From Pseudonocardia endophytica (GTDB lineage: Bacteria; Actinomycetota; Actinomycetes; Mycobacteriales; Pseudonocardiaceae), in assembly GCF_004339565.1 (NCBI RefSeq), contig NZ_SMFZ01000002.1:1922001-1986000 (forward strand): DNA of 64,000 nt. The letters run 5' to 3'. Under the pieces are notes generated by a model that saw only the letters and a list, made by a program, of their open reading frames with translations, made no database searches and was not told the DNA's origin. Below, one piece after another: positions 23,759 through 32,500 of this stretch. Numbering within the stretch: position 1 is the stretch's first letter; every line of letters starts with the position of its first letter. The position numbers and the translations under genes are program-made.

Positions 23759-24486
23759 CGCGTCCCGTCCGGTTCGGGCGGGGTCCACTCGCGCCGCCCA
23801 CCGACGGCGGCGAGCAGCGCGGCGCGGACCCTGTCCGGATCCGGGTCGGTGTCCTCGGCCATGGCGCGGACGCCGTCGTCGTGCGGGCTGATCGCGCGCG
23901 CCAGCAGCGCCTGGGCGCGGGGGAGCCCGGCGACCGACGCGCCGACCATCTCGTCGACGAGGTGCTCGCGCCCGCGCACGCGGCTGCGGATCGTGTCGAA
24001 GTCCCGGATCGCCGACGAGTGGCTGGACGCCAGCCCGGTCCCGACGTGCTGTGCGTGGTGCGGGGACAGGCCGGAGCCGGGCTGGGTGACCACGTGGTAG
24101 ACGGTCGTCTGCACACCCAGCACGCCGCGGACCTCGGCCTGGCGCGGGCCCGCCGACTCGTCGACGAGCCCGAGCGCGGGGATCACGATCGGGTCGTAGA
24201 AGCGCAGCGTCCACTCGAGACCCTCGAGCGATCCGGACTCCTCGACCTCCTGGCCGCGCAGCGGACCGAGGTCCTCGCGGGTGGCGATCAGGTGCAGGTT
24301 CCGCAGGCCGATCGCGGCGACCTGGACGCGACCGCCGGTGGCGGACCCTGCCGCCAGGGGCATCCGACCGCGCGCGGCCGGCGGGAACGTGTCCGCCTGG
24401 GCGAGGTAGGCGCGGTGCAGGTCGGCGACGTACTGGGCGACGGCCGCGCGCATCTTCTCGGGGCCGGGGACCGGCTGCTCGGACAC
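23755..24486 (-). CDS. Unknown protein, first gene of the meta-cleavage operon
   Basis: 243 residues that I do not recognise. The start MSEQPVPGPEKMRAAVAQYV leads into a region with LNLHLIATREDLGP-like beta/alpha pattern (the actual reading is RNLHLIATREDLGP near 65-78), then EWTLRFYDPIVIPALGL and VYHVVTQPGSGLSPHHAQHVG (about 132-152) with several His that could bind metal, followed by a helical, acidic C-terminus. There is no signal peptide or membrane segment. Coupled (GTGA) to the IclR gene and co-transcribed with hydratase, decarboxylase and tautomerase, so a role in the same pathway or in substrate entry is likely. ATG 24486. Confidence 0.8.
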   Translation of the reverse strand: MSEQPVPGPEKMRAAVAQYVADLHRAYLAQADTFPPAARGRMPLAAGSATGGRVQVAAIGLRNLHLIATREDLGPLRGQEVEESGSLEGLEWTLRFYDPIVIPALGLVDESAGPRQAEVRGVLGVQTTVYHVVTQPGSGLSPHHAQHVGTGLASSHSSAIRDFDTIRSRVRGREHLVDEMVGASVAGLPRAQALLARAISPHDDGVRAMAEDTDPDPDRVRAALLAAVGGRREWTPPEPDGTR

Positions 24487-24560
24487 CGGTCACCTCTCTT
24501 CTCACCGGGTGCTCGGACGCTAGGAGGGTGCTCGCGGGCCGTCAAGGCCGACACCGCGGG

Positions 24561-24579
24561 CGTTCCGCAGCGCGGATCG
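24561..24579. promoter_or_regulatory. Candidate shared operator, CGTTCC-N7-GGATCG
   Basis: CGTTCCGCAGCGCGGATCG, one mismatch from the perfect inverted repeat at 12562, 75 bp upstream of the first gene (24486) of the minus-strand meta-cleavage operon. Confidence 0.45.
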
Positions 24580-24597
24580 GCCGTCCCGGACTGCGAA

Positions 24598-24680
24598 TCG
24601 AGTGGTGGGTTCGGGCGGTCCGGCCCGCCAAAACGTCACACTCGATCCCCGGTCGCCGCTCGAGTGGTGGGTTCGGGCGG
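24598..24680. repeat. Pair of 21-bp direct repeats
   Basis: Identical 21-bp copies beginning TCGAGTGGTGGGTTCGG lie at 24598-24618 and 24660-24680, 62 bp apart, between the divergent meta operon and purQ. A related inverted fragment (CACTCGA) lies between them, and the decamer TCGAGTGGTG also occurs at 298-307. Role unknown; a dispersed intergenic repeat or regulator site is possible. Confidence 0.7.
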
Positions 24681-24731
24681 GTGACGGACGTCCCGCCGGA
24701 GCGCTCCGGCGCGGGCAGTACCGTGGTGTCC

Positions 24732-25412
24732 GTGCGCATCGGCGTCGTGACCTTCCCCGGCTCCCTGGACGACACCGACGCCCAGCGCGCCGTGACCCGC
24801 TCGGGAGCCGAGCCGGTGGCGCTCTGGCACGGGGACTCCGACCTCGCGGGCGTCGACGCCGTCGTCCTGCCGGGCGGCTTCTCCTACGGCGACTACCTGC
24901 GTCCGGGCGCGATCGCCGGCCTGGCCCCGATGACGTCCGCCGTCGTCGAGGCGGCGCGCGGCGGGATGCCGGCGCTCGGGATCTGCAACGGCTTCCAGAT
25001 CCTGTGCGAGGCGGGGCTGCTGCCGGGCGCGCTGCTCGGCAACGCGCAGGGACGCTTCGTGTGCCGCCCGCAGCGGCTGGTCGTCGAGCGCTCCCGGTCG
25101 GTGTGGACGGCCGGTCTCGCCGCCGGGTCGACGATCACGATCCCGATCAAGCACATGGACGGCCGCTACCACGCCGGGCCGGACCTGCTGGCCGAGCTGG
25201 AGGCGAACGGCCAGGTCGTGGTGCGCTACGCGCCGGGCGAGAACCCGAACGGCTCGGTCGGCGACGTCGCGGGCGTCTGCTCCGCGGACGGCCGGGTGAT
25301 GGGCCTGATGCCGCACCCCGAGCACGCGATCGACCCGCTCACCGGCCCGTCGACGGACGGGCTGGCGCTGTTCACGTCGGTGCTGCAGGGCGCTCCGACC
25401 GCCGCGCGCTGA
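24732..25412 (+). CDS. purQ: Phosphoribosylformylglycinamidine synthase subunit PurQ
   Basis: 226 residues, a class I glutamine amidotransferase: VRIGVVTFPGSLDD at the N-terminus, PGGFSYGDYLRPG near 48-60, nucleophile Cys85 in ALGICNGFQ, and His195/Glu197 in MPHPEHA. It supplies ammonia to PurL in purine synthesis. GTG 24732 is preferred on homology of the N-terminus; in-frame GTG codons at 24723 and 24726 are alternatives. purS and purL, its usual neighbours, are absent; it sits alone between two catabolic operons, suggesting rearrangement around a core gene or insertion of the catabolic genes. Confidence 0.93.
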   Translation: MRIGVVTFPGSLDDTDAQRAVTRSGAEPVALWHGDSDLAGVDAVVLPGGFSYGDYLRPGAIAGLAPMTSAVVEAARGGMPALGICNGFQILCEAGLLPGALLGNAQGRFVCRPQRLVVERSRSVWTAGLAAGSTITIPIKHMDGRYHAGPDLLAELEANGQVVVRYAPGENPNGSVGDVAGVCSADGRVMGLMPHPEHAIDPLTGPSTDGLALFTSVLQGAPTAAR

Positions 25413-25417
25413 CGCCG

Positions 25418-25436
25418 GTTTCCGGATACCGGAACG
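25418..25436. promoter_or_regulatory. Candidate shared operator, GTTTCC-N7-GGAACG
   Basis: GTTTCCGGATACCGGAACG contains the perfect inverted repeat TTCCGG-ATA-CCGGAA, 76 bp upstream of the first catechol dioxygenase start at 25512. Confidence 0.5.
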
Positions 25437-25511
25437 GCAGGTCTACCTCCCGGAACGAGGTCGCGCCTACCGTCGGTCCCACGATCCCCGACCCGATACA
25501 GGAGTCGCACC

Positions 25512-26426
25512 GTGGGAATCCTCCGCCTCGCGCACATCGACGTCCGTACCCCGGACCTGGACCTCGCCGCGGCCTACTACACCGAGGTGATGGGGCTGCA
25601 GTCCGTGCAGCGCACCGCCGAGGAGGCGTACTTCAAGTGCTGGGACGAGGAGGACCACCACTCGCTGCGGATGCGCTACGACCCGCGGGCGGGCATGGAC
25701 TCCTTCACGTTCCGCGTGGAGGCTGAGGACGACCTGCACGAGTTCGAGCGCAAGGTCGAGGCCTACGGCTGCCCGACCACCCGCGTCTCCCGCGGTGACG
25801 CCGTCGGCCAGGGCGAGTCGCTGCGCTTCGAGGTCCCCAGCGGCCAGATCATGGAGCTGGTCTGGGACATCGAGAAGACCGGCAACATCCTCGGCAAGCA
25901 CAACCCGCGTCCGACGCCGCCGCCGGACCTGGCCGGCATCGCGCCGCCGCGGATGGACCACATGCTGGTCAACGCCGAGGAGGTGGCGGAGGCGAGCTCG
26001 TTCTTCATCGACGTGCTCGGGATGCGGCTGACCGAGCAGGTGCTCGACGGCAATGGCCACCAGCTCGGAGTCTGGCTGGCCGGGCGCACGAACTCCCCGC
26101 ACGACATCGCGATCGTCAACGGCCCGAACGGTGCGCTGCACCACTGGGCCTACTGGCTCGACGACTGGGACCACATCCGCAAGGCCGCCGACACGCTCGC
26201 GTTCAACGGCGTCCAGATCGACCAGGGCCCGACGCGCCACGGCGTCACCCGCGGAAACACGATCTACTTCTTCGACCCGCTCGGCATCCGCAACGAGGTG
26301 TTCACCGGTGGCTACTGGGTCGACCCGGACACCGAGATCATCACCTGGACCGAGGACAACTTCGGCAAGGGCCTCTTCTACTACGAGAACGTCATCAGCC
26401 AGCGCTTCCTGCGCATGCACACGTGA
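25512..26426 (+). CDS. Catechol 2,3-dioxygenase (extradiol, two VOC domains), copy 1
   Basis: 304 residues, XylE-type length. Two vicinal-oxygen-chelate domains; the C-terminal one carries the Fe(II) ligands His150 (PPRMDHML), His210 or His211 (GALHHWAYW) and Glu262 (GIRNEVFTGGYW). It cleaves catechol or a substituted catechol next to the hydroxyls to a 2-hydroxymuconic semialdehyde. GTG 25512 has an AGGAG-like site upstream. A second dioxygenase and a histidine phosphatase follow on the same strand with short gaps (55 and 17 bases), suggesting one operon. The upstream palindrome belongs to the shared operator set. Confidence 0.93.
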   Translation: MGILRLAHIDVRTPDLDLAAAYYTEVMGLQSVQRTAEEAYFKCWDEEDHHSLRMRYDPRAGMDSFTFRVEAEDDLHEFERKVEAYGCPTTRVSRGDAVGQGESLRFEVPSGQIMELVWDIEKTGNILGKHNPRPTPPPDLAGIAPPRMDHMLVNAEEVAEASSFFIDVLGMRLTEQVLDGNGHQLGVWLAGRTNSPHDIAIVNGPNGALHHWAYWLDDWDHIRKAADTLAFNGVQIDQGPTRHGVTRGNTIYFFDPLGIRNEVFTGGYWVDPDTEIITWTEDNFGKGLFYYENVISQRFLRMHT

Positions 26427-26481
26427 GACCTGCTCGTCAGGGTCGAACCATCAACACAGCTCTCGGGGAGCCCACCACACC

Positions 26482-27414
26482 ATGAGCACCGATCGCATCC
26501 TCCGCCTCCAGCACGTCGAGATCCGTGTGCCCGACCTGGAGCTGGCGACCGCCTACTACACCGAGGTCCTGGGACTGATCGAGTCCGCGCGGGACAACCG
26601 CGACGGCGCCGACCGCGTGTTCCTCAAGTGCTGGGACGAGCGCGAGCACCACTCGGTGATCCTGCGCGAGGCGCCCACGCACGGGCTGGACCACATGTCG
26701 TTCAAGCTGAACGAGGCGTCCGATCTGGAGTACTTCGAGCAGAAGCTGGGCGCCGCGGGCGTCGCCACGAAGCGGTACGCGCTCCGTGAGCTCGGCCCCG
26801 GCTGGGGTGAGGCGCTGCGCTTCGAATCGCCGTCCGGGCACCTCGTCGAGCTGACCCACGGCACCGAGCGCGTCGGCAACATGCTGCCGATGACGAACCC
26901 GCCACCCCGCCCGCAGGACCTGGTCGGGATCGCGCCGCCGCGGCTGGACCACGTGTTCGTGATGGCCGAGGACGTCGAGGCGTTCACGGCGTTCTTCACC
27001 GAGCTCCTCGAGTTTCGGATGACCGAGCAGATCCTGGCCAACGACGGCCACCAGCTCGCCACGTTCCTGGAGCACAGCCACACCCCGCACGACATAGCCG
27101 TGATCACCGGCCCGAACGGCGCGTTGCACCACTTCGCGTTCTGGATGGACGACTGGAACGGCATCCGCGACGCGGCGGACACGCTGGCCTACCACGGCGT
27201 GACGATCGACGTCGCGCCCACGCGGCACGGCGTCACCCGCGGCTACACGACGTACTTCTTCGACCCCGTCGGGAACCGCAACGAGCTGTTCACCGGCGGG
27301 TACTGGGTGGACCCGGACTTCGAGCCGATCACCTGGACCGAGGAGGAGATGGGCCGGGCGATCTTCTACTACCACCGCCAGGTCAACGAACGCTTCTTCA
27401 CCGTCCACTCCTGA
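26482..27414 (+). CDS. Catechol 2,3-dioxygenase (extradiol), copy 2
   Basis: 310 residues, clearly paralogous to the preceding gene but well diverged. Fe(II) ligands His157 (PPRLDHVFV), His216 or His217 (GALHHFAFW) and Glu268 (GNRNELFTGGYW) are kept. Differences lie mainly in the N-terminal domain (residues 35-60) and in the loop around EHSHTPHD. The two enzymes may handle different ring substituents, as in other actinobacteria with tandem extradiol dioxygenases. ATG 26482 follows a GGGGAG stretch. The histidine phosphatase gene starts 17 bases after its stop. Confidence 0.93.
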   Translation: MSTDRILRLQHVEIRVPDLELATAYYTEVLGLIESARDNRDGADRVFLKCWDEREHHSVILREAPTHGLDHMSFKLNEASDLEYFEQKLGAAGVATKRYALRELGPGWGEALRFESPSGHLVELTHGTERVGNMLPMTNPPPRPQDLVGIAPPRLDHVFVMAEDVEAFTAFFTELLEFRMTEQILANDGHQLATFLEHSHTPHDIAVITGPNGALHHFAFWMDDWNGIRDAADTLAYHGVTIDVAPTRHGVTRGYTTYFFDPVGNRNELFTGGYWVDPDFEPITWTEEEMGRAIFYYHRQVNERFFTVHS

Positions 27415-27431
27415 GCGGGGGCTTCCACCAC

Positions 27432-28556
27432 ATGAGCACCACCGAGCGCCCGGACGCCCGGCGCGTCGACCGGTACGAGGCACCCAACTACCTGGCGCGC
27501 TACCGCGAGCGGCAGAACCGCAACGGCGCCGAGGCCCCTCCCTCGTCGCGCTTCGCGGCCGACGTGCCTGCCGGTGCCGTGGAGACGTCCGACCCGGCCG
27601 ACACCGCCGAGACGGTCGACGGATCTGACGTCCCGCTGTACCTGCGCCGCTTCCGGCAGCGCGGCGCCGCGGTGCCGTCGCAGCCGCGCGTCGAGTTCGA
27701 CGGCGCGGAGTTCACCCCCGCGCTGGCCGCCGCCAGCCGCGGCAAGGAGATCGCCGCCCCGCGCGAGCGACGGTCGTCGGAGAAGATCGTCTGTGAGATC
27801 TCGATCCTCCGGCACGGCATCACGCAGGGCTACTCCACCGACGCCGGCCTGACGCCGATGGGCGGGTGGCAGGCGCACCGCCGTGGCCACGAGCTGGCCC
27901 GGCGCTGGAACGACGGGGACCGGGTCCGGCTCGTCTGCGCGGACACGAACCGGGCCCGCCAGACGGCGCACCAGGTGTTCCGCGGCGCGACGGACGGCCT
28001 CGGCATGTGGGGCCACGACGTGTCGATCACCGACCCGGAGCCGATCCCGGAGCTGCGCAACTTCGGCGTCTGGACCCCGGACGGGCTGCGCGACGTCACG
28101 TCGGCGTTCCGGCAGTACCAGTCCACGATGGAGACCCTCGAGCGGATGGCCGTCGGCGACCGGCCGCGGTGGCTCGTCGAGATCGACCGGTTCTACCGGA
28201 CCCAGCTGGGCGGCGCCGACCCGATCCAGGAGTGGCTGACCATCCCGATGATGTACTTCGAGCCGCCCGCGCTGTGCGTGCGACGGTTCTGGCGCGGCTT
28301 CCAGCGCCTGGTCTCGGAGATCCCGCCGGACGAGCTCGCGGCGGGCAACCACAAGATCGTCGCAGCGACCCACTCCGGGCCGATGCGCGCGTTCGCCACC
28401 TGGGCGCACGGGTACGACCCGGGGGAACCGCTGAACACCGAGGAGATCCGGGTCAAGCTGCGGGAGGGCGGCCGGACGGCGTTCGTCTCCTACCGCAACC
28501 GGGTGACCGAGGTGCACGTCCCGCCGCAGGACGAGTTCCCGCAGTGGGAGTCGTGA
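27432..28556 (+). CDS. Histidine phosphatase (phosphoglycerate-mutase-like) with a long N-terminal extension
   Basis: 374 residues. The catalytic core begins near residue 117 with ISILRHGITQGYS, whose RHG His is the phospho-acceptor, and ends with AATHSGPMRAFATW, whose His is the second catalytic one. Residues 1-115 are a polar, Arg/Pro/Ala-rich extension (with two related YLARYRERQ / YLRRFRQRG segments) not typical of the family. It lies 17 bases behind the second catechol dioxygenase. A phosphatase in an aromatic-cleavage operon is unexpected unless an intermediate is phosphorylated, so removal of phosphate from an aryl phosphate made by the dikinase is my inferred role. Other targets are possible. 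Confidence 0.85.
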   Translation: MSTTERPDARRVDRYEAPNYLARYRERQNRNGAEAPPSSRFAADVPAGAVETSDPADTAETVDGSDVPLYLRRFRQRGAAVPSQPRVEFDGAEFTPALAAASRGKEIAAPRERRSSEKIVCEISILRHGITQGYSTDAGLTPMGGWQAHRRGHELARRWNDGDRVRLVCADTNRARQTAHQVFRGATDGLGMWGHDVSITDPEPIPELRNFGVWTPDGLRDVTSAFRQYQSTMETLERMAVGDRPRWLVEIDRFYRTQLGGADPIQEWLTIPMMYFEPPALCVRRFWRGFQRLVSEIPPDELAAGNHKIVAATHSGPMRAFATWAHGYDPGEPLNTEEIRVKLREGGRTAFVSYRNRVTEVHVPPQDEFPQWES

Positions 28557-28628
28557 CGGCATAGTCGTCCGTGTGCGCCATCTCAACCGGCTCCAACGAC
28601 GGGGCCGACCAGGGAGACGAGGTCCGCG

Positions 28629-29504
28629 ATGACCCTGACCGGTGACGTCGACGAGCGCCTGCTCGCGAGTGCCGTACCGGACGCCCCGCCACCGATCACC
28701 CCGGAGCGTGCGGGGGTCCTGGAACCGGCGCCGGACGGAGGCGGCGACGGGACGCTGCGGTCGGTGTCGATCGCGATGGCCGTGCTCGACTGCTTCGCCA
28801 CCGAACCGGAGCTGGGCCCGACGCGCGTCGCGCACCGCCTCGGCGTCGCGAAGAGCACGGCCAGCCGGATGCTGGCCGCGCTCGCCACCGGCGGGATGCT
28901 GGAGCGCGACTCGTCCGGGCGCTACCGGCTGGGCCTGCGGATGTTCGAGATGGGCCAGCTGGCCGTGGACCGGCTGATGCTGCGCGACGTCGCGCTGCCG
29001 GTGCTCGGCGAGCTGCGCGAGGTGCTGCGCGAGACGGCGCAGCTGGCCGTCCCGGTCGGGGCGGACGTGCTGTACGTGGACCGGCTCGAGTCGACCGGTG
29101 TCGGGACGCTGTTCCACAGCGAGATGTACCGGCGCGGTCCGGGGCACTCCTCGAGCGCGGGCAAGGCGATGGCCGCGGTGAACCCGCCGATGGCGCGGGC
29201 GATCCTGGAGCGCGGCTTCGAGCGCCGGACGCCGTTCACGATCGTCGACCCGGCCCGGTACCGGCAGGTGCTGCGCCAGGTCCGGGTGGACGGCTTCGCG
29301 GCGTCCCGCGACGAGCACACGATGGGCATGTCGTCGATCGCGGCACCGGTCGTCCTGCGGCGGGGGGAGCGGCAGGTCGCGGTCGCGGCGATCTCGATCG
29401 TCGGACCGACGCCACGGGTGCTCGGTCCCCGTAAGGTCGCCGTGGTGCAGAGCGTCCGGCGCGCGGCGGCCACCGTGTCCGCCGCGCTCGAACGCGGGCA
29501 GTAG
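28629..29504 (+). CDS. IclR-family transcriptional regulator, third copy
   Basis: 291 residues, with about 40 extra residues before the winged helix (helix-turn-helix GPTRVAHRLGVAKSTASRML, roughly 78-97) and a C-terminal effector domain with VLYVDRLEST, HSSSAGKAMAA and MGMSSIAAPVV. It stands 18 bases upstream of the ferredoxin oxidoreductase gene in the same orientation, so it probably shares its transcript and regulates it. It is more distant from the two other IclR proteins of the window than those are from each other, judging by the helix-turn-helix wording. Confidence 0.9.
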   Translation: MTLTGDVDERLLASAVPDAPPPITPERAGVLEPAPDGGGDGTLRSVSIAMAVLDCFATEPELGPTRVAHRLGVAKSTASRMLAALATGGMLERDSSGRYRLGLRMFEMGQLAVDRLMLRDVALPVLGELREVLRETAQLAVPVGADVLYVDRLESTGVGTLFHSEMYRRGPGHSSSAGKAMAAVNPPMARAILERGFERRTPFTIVDPARYRQVLRQVRVDGFAASRDEHTMGMSSIAAPVVLRRGERQVAVAAISIVGPTPRVLGPRKVAVVQSVRRAAATVSAALERGQ

Positions 29505-29522
29505 CTCTCACCGGAGGCGCGC

Positions 29523-32500
29523 ATGACCACCACGTCCGACCCGTCCGTCTCCACGGTCGAGTTCTCCCTGGCCGACCGCTACCGGCCGGGTTCCGGCCCG
29601 GTGCTGCTGACCGGGGTCCAGGCGATCCCGCGCCTGCTCGCCGAGCAGCACGCGGCGGACGCCGAGGCGGGGCTGACGACGGCGTCGTTCGTCTCCGGCT
29701 ACCAGGGCAGCCCGCTCGGCGGGCTGGACACCACCCTGGCCGCGGCGGCCGACGAGCTGCGCGACTCGGCCGGCCTGCGGTTCGTGCCGGGCGTCAACGA
29801 GGAGCTGGCCGCGACGGCCGTGTGGGGCAGCCAGGTCGAGGTGCCCGAGCACGGTCGCAGCGTCGACGGAGCGGTGGGGGTCTGGTATGGCAAGGCGCCC
29901 GGCGTGGACCGGGCGGGCGACCCGATCCGGCACGGCAACATCTGCGGCGCGCACCCGAACGGCGGCGTGCTCGTGCTGGCAGGGGACGACCCGAGCTGCA
30001 AGTCCTCGACGATCCCGTGCATCTCCGAGCGCGCGCTCTACGGCTACGGGCTCCCGGTGCTCTACCCGGACTCCGCCTCCGAGATCGTCCGGCTCGGCCG
30101 CTACGGGGTCGCCCTGTCCCGCGCGTCCGGCATGTGGGTCGGCATGAAGATCACCGCCGACGTCGCGGACGGGCTGGCGACGGTCGATGCGGACGCGGGC
30201 ACGGTCGACGTCACCGTGCCGGAGCTGGAGTGGGAGGGGCGGCGCTGGGAGCGCGAGCAGGTCCCGATGCTGGCCCCGCCAGCGTCGCTGCGCGCGGAGG
30301 AGGCGCTCTACGGCCCGCGCACGGCGATGCTGCAGGAGTTCCTGGCCGCCAACCCGATCAACACGGTCGAGGTCTCAGCGCCCGGCGCGTGGCTGGGCAT
30401 CGTCGCCGGGGGCAAGGCCTTCACCGACGTCCGGCAGGCGCTGGCCGACCTCGGCCTCGGCGACGACGAGCTCGCCGCCGCCGGGATCCGGCTGATGCGT
30501 CTCGGCATGATCTCGCCGATCGAGCGCGCCGCGGTGCGCGAGTTCGCCTCCGGCTGCGAGACCGTCCTGGTGGTCGAGGAGAAGACGCCGTTCGTCGAGA
30601 CCGGCGTCCGGGACGTGCTGTACGGCATGGACTCCGCGCCGTCGGTGATCGGGTCCTTCGACGTCGACGGGCGCCCGCTCGTGCCGTCGGCGGGGGAGCT
30701 GACCGCGGCGGCGCTGGCCGGGCCGCTGCGGCGCGTGCTCGGCGACCGGGTGGAGCTCGCCGACCCGGTGCGCCGACCGCCGTCGCTGGAGCTGCTGCCG
30801 GTCGCCCGCACGCCGTACTTCTGCTCCGGCTGCCCGCACAACCGCTCGACGGTCGTCCCTTCCGGTTCGGTCGCGGGAGGCGGGATCGGCTGTCACGCGA
30901 TGGTCGCGCTGACCGGGCGTCCGGAGTCCGAGGTCACGTCCATCACGCAGATGGGCGGCGAGGGCGCGCAGTGGATCGGGCAGTCCCCGTTCACCTCCGC
31001 CGGGCACATGTTCCAGAACATGGGCGACGGGACGTTCGCGCACTCCGGGCAGCTCGCGATCCAGGCGTGCGTCGCGGCCGGCGTGGACATCACCTACAAG
31101 CTGCTCTACAACCGCGCCGTCGCGATGACCGGAGGCCAGGACGCCGAGGGCGGCCTCGAGGTGCCGCAGATCTGCGCGAAGCTGCTGGCGGAGGGCGTCA
31201 CGAAGATCATCGTGTGTGCGGACGAGCCCGGCCGGTACCGCTCCCTCGCCCGGCTCCCGCGCGGTGTGGACCTCTGGGACCGCGACAGGTTCGACGTCGC
31301 CCAGTCCACGCTGGCATCCACCCCCGGCGTCACGGTGCTGATCTACGACCAGCGCTGTGCCGCCGAGTCCCGGCGGCTGCGCAAGCGCGGCGAGATCCCG
31401 GTCCGCGCCACCCGCGTCGTGATCAACGAGGCGGTCTGCGAGGGCTGCGGGGACTGCGGGCACAAGTCGAACTGCCTGTCCGTGCAGCCGGTGGACACCG
31501 AGCTGGGCCGCAAGACCCGGATCGACCAGTCGTCGTGCAACACCGACTACTCCTGCCTGGACGGCGACTGCCCGTCGTTCGTGACGGTGCGGGCGCCCGC
31601 CACGTCGTCGGGCTCCGCGCGGCGGGAACGCCCCGAACCACCGGCCGTCCCGGACGTCGGCCACCCGGCGAGCGGGGACCTGTTCCTGGCCGGAATCGGT
31701 GGCACCGGGATCGTCACGGTCAACCAGGTGCTCGGCTCGGCCGCCGTCCGCGACGTGCGCGCCGTGCACGGGCTCGACCAGACCGGGCTCTCGCAGAAGG
31801 CCGGGCCGGTCGTGTCGCACCTGCGGGTGGCCGCGTCCGCGGACGGGCTGGGCCCGGCCAACCGGGTCGGAGCGGCGGGCGCCTACCTGGCGTTCGACGT
31901 GCTCGTCGGCTCCGACTCCCGGTACCTCGGGTCGGTCGCGTCCCCGGACGTCACGACGGCCGTCGTGTCCACCAGCCGGACGCCGACCGGCGCCCAGGTG
32001 CGCGACGCGTCGGTGTCCGCGCCGGACTCGGCCGCCCTGGTGGAACGCATCGGATCGGCGACGGCGTCGGTCGTCGCGATGGACGCCTCGGCGGCCGCCC
32101 TCACGCTGTTCGGCGACACGATGCCGGCGAACCTCATGCTCGTCGGTGCCGCCTACCAGTCCGGCGTGCTGCCGCTGTCCGCGTCCGCGATCGAGTGGGC
32201 GATCGAGCTCAACGGCGTCGCCGTCGCGGCGAACACGGCCGCGTTCCGATGGGGCCGCGTCGCCGTCGCCGACCCGGCCGCGTTCGCCGCGGCGACCGGT
32301 GCGCCGCAGGCCTCCACCTCCCCGGTCGCGCTGCCGGCCGGGATCTCGCTCGACGACCTCGACGACGCACCGGAGCTGGCCCGGATCGTGCGGCACCGCG
32401 CCGCGGAGCTGGCCGCGTTCCAGGACGCGACGACGGCGCGCCGGTACGTCTCCGACGTCCGCGCGATCCGGTCCGCGGAGCGCGCTGCCGGTCTCGGATC

